DNA of 20,232 bases from a virus. Within the stretch, counting starts at the first letter, position 1. Each line of letters begins with the position of its first letter. The stretch spans positions 1 through 20,232 of the IMG/VR virus record IMGVR_UViG_3300025601_000164; one strand, given 5' to 3'. The notes beneath the pieces are model-generated. The model saw only the letters and a list, made by a program, of their open reading frames with translations. It was not told the origin of the DNA and did not search any database. Positions 13,343 through 20,232 of this stretch are shown one piece after another. A program made the position numbers and the translations under genes.

Positions 13343-13400
13343 GAAGATACTTCGTCCCCGGTCCGCATGAGCCGGGGGCGAAAATCTTCTCGTATTTTTT
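13343..13400 (+). terminator. Two-part hairpin terminator before the tail genes
   Basis: CGTCCCCGGT (13353-13362) pairs with GCCGGGGGCG (13371-13380) around an 8-base loop, and an outer stem GAAGAT/ATCTTC (13343-13348/13384-13389) extends it. Six T bases follow at 13395-13400. The next start codon is only 3 bases beyond the T-run, so the tail genes must depend on read-through or a promoter not seen here. Confidence 0.82.
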
Positions 13401-13403
13401 CAA

Positions 13404-14000
13404 ATGGCAGCTTCCGAAACGACAATTTGCAATCTGGCATTGGCCAAGCTGGGCGCTGCCCGGATCATGTCGTTGCAGGATCAAAGCCCGGAAGCGAGGG
13501 CCTGCGAATTGATGTACGCTCTCACTCGGGATCAAGTCTTGCGTGGGCATCGGTGGAACTTCGCCATTCAGCGGGAAACGCTGGTCCAAATCTCGACGGC
13601 TCCAAGTTTCGGCTGGGCGGTTCATTTTGCGCTTCCTACGGACTGCCTTCGGGTGTTTCAGCTCAATGCTTACGAGCGGGACGAAGCGCGGCCAATGTGG
13701 GAGGTCGAGGGGCAACGGCTCTTGACTGACGAAACGGTCGCTCAGGTTAAATATGTGGCGCGGATCACGAACGCCGGGATATTTGACCCGATCTTCATCA
13801 AAGCTCTGGCAACGAAACTTGCGGCGGAGATGGCCAAGACGATCACCGGGAGCAATTCCGTAGCGTCTGAGCTTCTCACGGAATATGAGCGCGTGACGGG
13901 GCCGGAGGCTCGACTTGCTGACGCGATGGAATCCCGCCCTAAGCGAAAGCCTCCCTGGGTGGAAAGCGACTTTGTGCGGTCACGATTTGGAGGGCGTTAA
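13404..14000 (+). CDS. Tail tubular protein A-like (gp11-like) protein
   Basis: The 198-residue protein has the signature opening of podovirus tail tubular protein A relatives: ETTICNLALAKLG, DQSPEARACELMYALTRDQVLRGHRWNFA, then PTDCLRVFQLN and FIKALATKLAAEMAKTITGS. In T7, gp11 forms the ring that connects portal and nozzle and completes the short tail. Length matches that family. No Shine-Dalgarno is visible before ATG 13404 because the preceding bases are the T-run of the terminator, an unusual arrangement. The nozzle gene follows after 2 bases. Confidence 0.87.
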   Translation: MAASETTICNLALAKLGAARIMSLQDQSPEARACELMYALTRDQVLRGHRWNFAIQRETLVQISTAPSFGWAVHFALPTDCLRVFQLNAYERDEARPMWEVEGQRLLTDETVAQVKYVARITNAGIFDPIFIKALATKLAAEMAKTITGSNSVASELLTEYERVTGPEARLADAMESRPKRKPPWVESDFVRSRFGGR

Positions 14001-14002
14001 TC

Positions 14003-16297
14003 ATGGGCCTCGTTCAAATGATGCCTTCCTTCAATTCGGGGGAATTATCGCCGTTTCTCGACGCGCTCACGTCCCTTGAAAAGTATCGGGCCGGCTGCCG
14101 ACTGCTTGAGAACTTCATCTTGCTTCCCTATGGAGGCGCGGTTCGGAGGCCCGGGACGCAATATCTAGGCGCGGCCAAGAATGCCGATAAGCGATGCCGA
14201 TTGATCGGGTTCAATTTCTCCACCACAACGAATTTCATTCTGGAAGTGGGGGAAGAATATATCCGCTTTTGGTCCAATGGGGCCATCGTGGAAAGTGCGC
14301 CATCCACTCCGCTTGAAGTCGCCACGCCTTACCAAGAATCGGAGCTTCGGGAAATCCAGTATATCCAAATCAACGATCTGGTTTATATGGTCCACCCGAA
14401 TCATGCGCCCCGGAAGCTCTCCCGGCTGTCAGATACCAATTGGACGATTGAAGAAATCGATTGGATATGGCCAGCATTCCTTGACGAGAACAAGGAAGAT
14501 ACGACGATCACGCCAAGCGGAACCACTGGCAGCATTACCTTGACGGCCAGCGCGGCGACTTTTGAAGCTTCGCATGTTGGAGCATTCTACCGGATCGCGC
14601 ACAGGCGAGAACAAGCCTACGTGGAACGAGTTCTCGCGGCGGCGGATGGCAATAGTTCGACTTTGGAAATCTTGGGGGATTGGGAATTGACCACGTACGG
14701 AAACTGGAAAGGTGTGCTGAAAGTGCAACGATCCGTGGACGGCGGAACGACATGGGAAACGATTCGCACCTATGAAAGCGCATCTGTTGGGGAGCGAAAT
14801 GTCTCCACGACAGGCAATGAGGACAAACAATGTCTCCTCAGGCTCTCATGGGATGGAATCACGCCAGGGTCACTGAACCCAAACGCGAGACTTGAGGCAG
14901 GCGACAATCGAATTTATGGCGTTGTCCAAGTGACTGGGTTTACCAGTTCGACGGTCGTTTCTGCCACTGTGATAAATGACCTTCTCGAAACTGGCGCAAC
15001 GAAGATTTGGGCGGAAGGCGCATTCAGCGAAAAGCAGGGCTACCCGCGAACGGTGGCATTGCATGAGCAACGGTTGATTTTCGGCGGCACTCTGTCCAAG
15101 CCTTTGACCGTGTGGGGGTCGGTAGTCGATGACTTTGAAAATTTCCGCTTCAACTCGAATGACGACGGGGCCTTTGCATTCACCCTTTCGAGCAATGAAT
15201 CGAACCCAATCAACTGGATGGTCTCGCAAAATTCGCTTTTGATTGGGACGGCCGGCAACGAATGGACTCTAGCCGCGAGCGATTCCAACCAAGTGCTTTC
15301 GCCTACGAATGTTCAGGCAAAATTTCAATCGTCCTATGGATCGAAGTATTTGCAGTCCCGCCTTGTCAATGAGGTTATCATTTTCACTCAGCGGAATGGG
15401 AGAAAAGCGCGGGAACTGACCTACTCCTTCGAGAAAGACGGATGGGTTGCGCCCGATCTGACCATCTTGGCGGAACATATCACCCGTGGGGAATTGGCTG
15501 AAACTGCCTTCCAACAACAGCCTGACGCAATTTATTGGGGCATCACTGGGGCAGGGGTCTTGATCGGGATGACTTACGAGCGGGATCAAAACGTGGTCGG
15601 TTGGCATCGACACTCGACCCAAGGCGAATTTGAATCGGTTGCCACGATCTACGGGGACGGCGGGTCCGATGAACTTTGGCTGTCAGTCAAGCGGGAGGTG
15701 GATGGTCAGACGGTGCGTTACATTGAACGGATGTACCCAGACTATCGGCAGGCCCTCGACGCTGAGGACAAGGATTCTTGGTGGTATCTGGATTGTGCCA
15801 AGGCCGCTTCTTTCGGTTCCCCAAGCAATGCCGTGACCGGATTCGAGCATTTGGAGGGTATGACCGTTGGCGTTCTTGGTGACGGAGCTGTCTACCCAAG
15901 CGCGGAGGTGACTGGCGGCGGCTTCACGCTGCAAAGCACGGTCACGGCGGCGGTGATCGGATTGCCATTCACTTCCACGCTTCGCCCAATGAAGCTCGAT
16001 GCCCAATTGCAAACCGGGACAGCTCAGGGGCGCAAAGCCCGCATTCATGAGATTGTGGCACGGTTCTACAAGTCACTGGGCGGCGAGTATTCGACCGATG
16101 GCGTTCTCTGGAACAAGATCTTTGCGCGAGACATCGCGGACAATATGGACGAAAGCCCTCCCGCTTTCACCGGCGACCGGAAGCTTGTTACTGGGGCGAA
16201 TTACAAGGAGAGCGCGGATATGTGGATACGTCAACGGGAGCCGGTCCCGCTCGTCTTGCTGGCACTTATCCCAAAATGGAACGTTTACGGAGAATGA
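14003..16297 (+). CDS. Tail tubular protein B-like (gp12-like) nozzle protein
   Basis: The 764-residue protein begins MMPSFNSGELSPFLDALTS and continues with LEKYRAGCRLLENFILLPYGGAVRRPGT, the recognisable N-terminal pattern of podovirus tail nozzle proteins. It also has FNFSTTTNFILEVGEEYIRFW, GYPRTVALHEQRLIFGGT and NPINWMVSQNSLLIGT, which are common in this family. The length is close to T7 gp12 and relatives. It would form the hexameric nozzle through which DNA leaves. GGAGG at 13988-13992 supports ATG 14003. The stop overlaps the next start as ATGA. No catalytic motif was noticed. Confidence 0.9.
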   Translation: MGLVQMMPSFNSGELSPFLDALTSLEKYRAGCRLLENFILLPYGGAVRRPGTQYLGAAKNADKRCRLIGFNFSTTTNFILEVGEEYIRFWSNGAIVESAPSTPLEVATPYQESELREIQYIQINDLVYMVHPNHAPRKLSRLSDTNWTIEEIDWIWPAFLDENKEDTTITPSGTTGSITLTASAATFEASHVGAFYRIAHRREQAYVERVLAAADGNSSTLEILGDWELTTYGNWKGVLKVQRSVDGGTTWETIRTYESASVGERNVSTTGNEDKQCLLRLSWDGITPGSLNPNARLEAGDNRIYGVVQVTGFTSSTVVSATVINDLLETGATKIWAEGAFSEKQGYPRTVALHEQRLIFGGTLSKPLTVWGSVVDDFENFRFNSNDDGAFAFTLSSNESNPINWMVSQNSLLIGTAGNEWTLAASDSNQVLSPTNVQAKFQSSYGSKYLQSRLVNEVIIFTQRNGRKARELTYSFEKDGWVAPDLTILAEHITRGELAETAFQQQPDAIYWGITGAGVLIGMTYERDQNVVGWHRHSTQGEFESVATIYGDGGSDELWLSVKREVDGQTVRYIERMYPDYRQALDAEDKDSWWYLDCAKAASFGSPSNAVTGFEHLEGMTVGVLGDGAVYPSAEVTGGGFTLQSTVTAAVIGLPFTSTLRPMKLDAQLQTGTAQGRKARIHEIVARFYKSLGGEYSTDGVLWNKIFARDIADNMDESPPAFTGDRKLVTGANYKESADMWIRQREPVPLVLLALIPKWNVYGE

Positions 16298-16725
16298 ACC
16301 CGCTTTTTCTCATTCGTGAATTTGACCCGGAGACTGACTATCCGACGATCTGCGATTGGCACGATGCCCACGGCACAACGCCACCGCCCTTAGCCATTCT
16401 GCCTCGTCTTGGGGTTATTGTCTTTGAGGAAGGCGGCGATATGGCTGGGGCTCTCTGGCTCTACATGGATAATTCCGTAGGGGTCTGCTTTCCCGAACAC
16501 GCCGTGACCCGTCCCAGGCTCTCGGGTGCGAAGGTCAAGCGGGTTGGATTGGTGGCCTTGGAATTTCTACGGATGCGGGCCGCGGAACTCGATTACGGGG
16601 TGATGATTATGAACACGCTCCCAATCATGGGGCGGATCGTCGCGAAATATGCCGGATTTGAAAAAGTCGGTGATGGCAAGGTGACAATGATCGGACTGAC
16701 AAAGGAGGTTTCAAATGGGAACTGA
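16294..16725 (+). CDS. GNAT-like protein between tail and internal virion genes
   Basis: This 143-residue protein opens MNPLFLIREFDPETDYPTICDWHDAHG and contains GVIVFEEGGDMAGALWLY, then RVGLVALEFLRMRAAELDYGVMIM and AKYAGFEKVGDG, a plausible GNAT acetyltransferase layout ending in the usual GFE-type strand. The pyrophosphate-binding Q/R-x-x-G-x-G/A motif is not clear, so activity is uncertain. ATG 16294 overlaps the nozzle stop as ATGA and is preferred over upstream in-frame starts at 16222 and 16276, which lie inside the nozzle gene. Similar GNAT-like genes occur at this place in podoviruses, where T7 has gp13. A structural rather than enzymatic role is possible. Confidence 0.72.
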   Translation: MNPLFLIREFDPETDYPTICDWHDAHGTTPPPLAILPRLGVIVFEEGGDMAGALWLYMDNSVGVCFPEHAVTRPRLSGAKVKRVGLVALEFLRMRAAELDYGVMIMNTLPIMGRIVAKYAGFEKVGDGKVTMIGLTKEVSNGN

Positions 16726-17422
16726 AGTTTTAGCAGCGACGGCAATTATTGGAGTGGTTGGAAGCCTGGCCAGCGCGGGCATTTCCTACTACGGGCAGCA
16801 ACAGCAAGCGGACACGGCGAACCGGATGGCGAGCTACAACGCGGCGATCCAACGGCAAAATGCCGATGTTCAAGCCCGCATGGGTCAATATCAAGCCGGG
16901 GTGAATGCTAACGCGGCCAGCGCCGAAGCTCAAGCCCGAATGAACAATGCGGACAGCATCGCAAATCAGGTCACAGGAGTAGAGGCACAACAGCGCGAGA
17001 AGGTCCGACGGATGCGCGAGGACCAAGAGCGTCAACTCGCCATTCAGCGCGGGAAATACGCCAAAGCGGGAGTCGTCAACGAGGGATCTCCTCTGGTCGT
17101 TCTCGCGGATACTGCGCGACTCACTGAGTTGAACATTCAAGATGCTGCCTACGAGTCGGAACTTGAGCGTTCAAACCTCTTGCGGAAAGCGGAAATGGAA
17201 AAATTTCAATCCGGATTCTCGCTCCTCGATGCGGGCCAATACCAATACCAAGGCGCGATTGCAGGGGCGCAACAACGCATTGCCTTCCGTGAAGCGGATC
17301 TAACCAAGATGGCGGGCGCTGCCACGGCGCAATCATATCGCAATCAAGCTACGGGCTCGCTAATCTCTGGAATCTCAGGCGCGGCTAGTGACGCTTGGAC
17401 CGCTTACAGTTCAATTTACTGA
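16715..17422 (+). CDS. Internal virion protein, T7 gp14-like
   Basis: The 235-residue protein has a hydrophobic N-terminal segment, VLAATAIIGVVGSLASAGISYY (about 5-26), followed by a long helical Q/A/N-rich region with MASYNAAIQRQNADVQARM and a charged stretch EKVRRMREDQERQLAIQRGKYAKAGV. A GSPLVVLADTARLTELNIQDA segment is typical of this family. In T7, gp14 leaves the virion during infection and enters the outer membrane as part of the ejection channel; the hydrophobic segment fits membrane insertion. GGAGG at 16704-16708 gives a good start at 16715, overlapping the GNAT gene by 11 bases. Confidence 0.82.
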   Translation: MGTEVLAATAIIGVVGSLASAGISYYGQQQQADTANRMASYNAAIQRQNADVQARMGQYQAGVNANAASAEAQARMNNADSIANQVTGVEAQQREKVRRMREDQERQLAIQRGKYAKAGVVNEGSPLVVLADTARLTELNIQDAAYESELERSNLLRKAEMEKFQSGFSLLDAGQYQYQGAIAGAQQRIAFREADLTKMAGAATAQSYRNQATGSLISGISGAASDAWTAYSSIY

Positions 17423-17423
17423 T

Positions 17424-19460
17424 ATGCCAAGAATCTCTCTCGCAAATATCCCGCAAGCTCCCGGGCCCGGACCCGGTCCTGCGATGATTCAAACTCCAGG
17501 CTTTCGCGTAAATATGGCAGGCGCGGCTAATGGATTGATGCAGCGCGAGCAGAACGCGGCTCCATACGTGGCTGCTGCGGGCATGGGAGCAATTGCCGAA
17601 GGGGTCGGGCAGGCTGGCAATGTTTTTAGCCAGTTGTCGGCGGAAATGGCGCAATCAAAAAACCATGCTGACCTCGCAAGGGCTGACGACATTATGCAGA
17701 AGGCGCGAGCGCAACACGCCGAAGAGATTTTATCAAAGCCAGAAAACGAATGGGCTCCACTATGGGAATCGAAATACCGCCCGCAGATTGAAGGCGGGAT
17801 CAAGGATTTGGGTTTGTCCACTTGGTCGCGGCAGCGGGTGGAACCTGAGTTTATCCGGTTCGATGGGCGAGCAAGAACAGACATCTCCTACGATGCCCAC
17901 AAGGTCAGACTAGAGCGGGACAAGGACGCAATGCTAAACGGAGTCAATCGCGATATTGATGGCGGCAATATCGAGAAGGTCGCGGGATCAATTCAAGGAA
18001 TGGTCGCCTCTCGCCATATCACGCCAGAGCAGGGTGAGAAGATGCTTGGCGATGCTCAGAAGACCATTGACAAGCGGACATACATTACGTCCATGAATGA
18101 TTCGCCATTCAAATTCCAAGCTGCCATGAACCAGGCGAAGAAGGACGGCAAGAGCGAGGATTTCCCGAGGATGCAGCCGGAAGATATTTCTCGGTTCTCG
18201 AATGCGGTGGATTCAGAAGTGCGCGTGATTCAGCAAAATGGATTCGCGGCCCTTGATGATGAGATTTCCACAAGGCCCGATATGGGCGCTGACGAGGTGA
18301 TTTTGCGAATGGAGGAATTGAATGCCTCCCAAAAAGACACTCGATCAATGCTTGATTCGCTGACCGTTGAGAAGTCAAACACGCCGGAAGGGAAGGCGGA
18401 ATACATGGCGAATTATGACAAACTCATGATCTCTGCCGTAAATTACGACCCAATCACAGACACGGACGGAAAGGAGCGGCTTGGAATCCTTCGCGACATT
18501 CGGTCAACTGCCATACCGGGCGAGCGGCAATTCTTAATGAAGATCCTTAGCGACGCGCAAAAAGACGGCATGACACCAGAGAGGCAGCGCAAGGCGGGGC
18601 TGATGGATATTGTAAACAAGCTCGCTACGGACAACCTGCTTATGGAGCAGCCGAAAACGAAAAAGGAAGACGACCGGGTCGGGTGGGCTAATTACGAGAT
18701 CAATTTGAACCGGAAGAAAGGGGATCTTTACAAGAAAATCGAGAAGCAAATCAAAGATAACCCAAGTGACGCATCAAAGGATGACGAGTGGCTTAAGGGG
18801 CTGATCGGTCCAGCCGCGTCAAATGCTGCCTCGAAATCCATGTGGCAATCTCCCAGTACCTTATGGAGTTCATTTATGAGTAGGCAGACGGGAGGAATTG
18901 GAGACTTCATCCCAACCGTTCAACTTGGGCGATTTGGGGCGGCTGGAATTTGGGGCGACAAGAAAACGAATAGCGAAGTTCTATCTGATGCGATTCGAGC
19001 CAAAGTCAGCCAGCCTCAATCTCAGCCAAAGCCAGCCACGGGCGGCAGTCTCGACAGCGCCTTGATTGATTCCGTGAAACAGTGGGAAGGGTTTAGCTCT
19101 GGATCTTTTGACGACTACAAGCAAACCTCCATAGGCTACGGGACGAAGGGCAAGCCGGGGGAAACCATCACGAAGGCAGAGGCCGATAAGCGCCTTACCT
19201 CGGAATTAGAGACTCACGCGGCAAGGGTTGACGCTCAGATTGCCAAGAGCGGAATTAAGCTGAATCAAAATCAGAGAAACGCCTTGATTAGCTTCGACTT
19301 TAACACCGGGGAAATTGAAAAACTCATGACATCGAAAAGCGCGGAAGAGATCGCGAGACGGCTCCCGACATGGAACAAAGTCACGGAAGGTGGAAAATTA
19401 GTAGTGAATCAAGGGTTGATAAATCGTCGCAAAAAAGAACTTGAAATGTTCAACTACTGA
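17424..19460 (+). CDS. Internal virion protein with C-terminal GH24 lysozyme domain
   Basis: The 678-residue protein is mainly helical and Q/K/D-rich over the first 530 residues, with PGPGPGP near the N-terminus, as in podovirus internal virion proteins. The last 140 residues form a GH24 (T4-lysozyme-type) domain: catalytic Glu555 in WEGF, an acidic pair at 563-564, and SIGYG at 569-573, where the T4 threonine is serine. NQNQRNALISFDFNTG and a C-terminal RRKKELEMF follow, as in lysozymes. It would be a virion-carried peptidoglycan-cutting protein that helps the ejection channel cross the wall, the part played in T7 by the transglycosylase domain of gp16. ATG 17424 follows the previous stop by one base and is preferred to a GTG at 17388 inside the upstream gene. 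Confidence 0.82.
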   Translation: MPRISLANIPQAPGPGPGPAMIQTPGFRVNMAGAANGLMQREQNAAPYVAAAGMGAIAEGVGQAGNVFSQLSAEMAQSKNHADLARADDIMQKARAQHAEEILSKPENEWAPLWESKYRPQIEGGIKDLGLSTWSRQRVEPEFIRFDGRARTDISYDAHKVRLERDKDAMLNGVNRDIDGGNIEKVAGSIQGMVASRHITPEQGEKMLGDAQKTIDKRTYITSMNDSPFKFQAAMNQAKKDGKSEDFPRMQPEDISRFSNAVDSEVRVIQQNGFAALDDEISTRPDMGADEVILRMEELNASQKDTRSMLDSLTVEKSNTPEGKAEYMANYDKLMISAVNYDPITDTDGKERLGILRDIRSTAIPGERQFLMKILSDAQKDGMTPERQRKAGLMDIVNKLATDNLLMEQPKTKKEDDRVGWANYEINLNRKKGDLYKKIEKQIKDNPSDASKDDEWLKGLIGPAASNAASKSMWQSPSTLWSSFMSRQTGGIGDFIPTVQLGRFGAAGIWGDKKTNSEVLSDAIRAKVSQPQSQPKPATGGSLDSALIDSVKQWEGFSSGSFDDYKQTSIGYGTKGKPGETITKAEADKRLTSELETHAARVDAQIAKSGIKLNQNQRNALISFDFNTGEIEKLMTSKSAEEIARRLPTWNKVTEGGKLVVNQGLINRRKKELEMFNY

Positions 19461-19461
19461 C

Positions 19462-20232
19462 ATGGCTTTAATGATCGACCCAGAACCGCAAGAGGATAGT
19501 CCCGTCATTGACGATGCAACCGCTCATAGCTTTATGGAGCGACTCGACACGGCGGGACCGTATGAGCGGCCAACCATTGAGGCAAAGCTCTTGCAATATG
19601 CCGACGCGCAAGACGCAAGGAAGCGCGAAGTTCAAGGGGAGCATTTCGCAAAGCTCTATACAGACGATGAGTTTTTCAAGAAGCAGTCGCGCCAACCCGC
19701 CGTAGTTGATGCTATGGCGGCATCATTGATTCCCGAAACACTTCCAATCAGGGCGGCGAATCAAGCCTATCTCGAATTTTCGGCAGAAAAGCAACCGGGA
19801 GAGATGGCTGATACATACGAATTTTACCGCGACGGCTACATGAAGAACTTCACCGGGAAGCCTTCTGCCACTGACCAGGAGCTTTTCGAGCAAGTGAAGG
19901 ACAAATTCACCGGGGAGAAAGTGCGGGTAATGGATCAACAAATGATTCTTGGCGATGTGATGTTAGGATTCTTCGGTGAGGCGGCGACGGGAGTGGCGCA
20001 AACCGCAACGGCGGCATTGCAAAAATACAAGTCAGAGAATCCAGATTTCGCCAAGGGACTTAAGCCGGGTGAGGAGGCGCAATATCTCAATGGACTTATG
20101 GCGACGAGGGAAGACCTTCGAGAGAAATTCGCCAAATACGCTCCCACGGCGAAGCGCCTTTATGACGAGGTTACGGACAATACCGGGCTGATTGATGAAG
20201 GGGGGGAAGGCTTGCAGAAAATTTCGGGAGAG
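19462..20232 (+). CDS. Start of a large internal virion protein (cut by window end)
   Basis: ATG 19462 follows the lysozyme-protein stop by one base and the frame stays open for 257 codons to the end of the window. The sequence begins MALMIDPEPQEDSPVIDDAT and is acidic and helical, with repeated D/E/K/Q-rich segments (for example AKLLQYADAQDARKREVQGE and QPGEMADTYEFYRDGYMKNF), without a signal peptide or recognised catalytic motif so far. Position suggests the equivalent of the giant T7 gp16-like ejection protein. The C-terminal part is outside the window, so this is an inference from gene order. Confidence 0.7.
   Translation, partial: MALMIDPEPQEDSPVIDDATAHSFMERLDTAGPYERPTIEAKLLQYADAQDARKREVQGEHFAKLYTDDEFFKKQSRQPAVVDAMAASLIPETLPIRAANQAYLEFSAEKQPGEMADTYEFYRDGYMKNFTGKPSATDQELFEQVKDKFTGEKVRVMDQQMILGDVMLGFFGEAATGVAQTATAALQKYKSENPDFAKGLKPGEEAQYLNGLMATREDLREKFAKYAPTAKRLYDEVTDNTGLIDEGGEGLQKISGE

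Overview
The window reads as part of a tailed bacteriophage genome, free or integrated. All recognisable genes lie on the + strand, tightly packed, with many ATGA stop/start overlaps. The structural genes follow the order of short-tailed (podovirus, T7-like) phages: small and large terminase, head-tail connector portal, scaffold, major capsid, head accessory protein, tail tubular proteins A and B, then internal virion proteins. No integrase, RNA polymerase, DNA polymerase, holin or tail fibre is visible. The host cannot be named from the sequence.

Layout. (1) 18-2423, DNA-modification genes: a class I methyltransferase, a Mom-like GNAT-fold base modifier, and a fusion of two adenine-methyltransferase domains (phage Dam plus MT-A70). 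(2) 2420-5106, replication: a P4-type primase-helicase followed by a 245-base intergenic region carrying paired GTCACC/GGTGAC repeats with 9-base spacing, a candidate replication origin. (3) 5107-5556, a RusA-like Holliday-junction resolvase whose recognisable parts lie in two reading frames. (4) 5592-10738, terminases, portal and small head-region genes. (5) 10735-13335, scaffold, capsid and head accessory gene; the last two are bracketed by strong intrinsic terminators. (6) 13404-20232, tail tube and nozzle, a GNAT-like protein, internal virion proteins including one ending in a GH24 lysozyme domain, and a last gene cut by the window edge.

How the genes work together: early genes would modify phage DNA against restriction and start replication, RusA would resolve branched DNA for packaging, terminase and portal would fill heads built on the scaffold, and the tail and internal proteins would form the DNA ejection apparatus, with the lysozyme domain opening the cell wall.

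The most unusual observations are two full-length tRNA-like sequences embedded in frame in protein-coding ORFs (702-777 in the Mom-like gene, Gly-TCC with an 8-base anticodon loop; 10446-10520 in the gene before the scaffold, Met-CAT with initiator-like features but damaged stems), the repeat-rich candidate origin, the split-frame RusA, and a 14-base motif that recurs before the small terminase gene and just after the terminator before the capsid gene.
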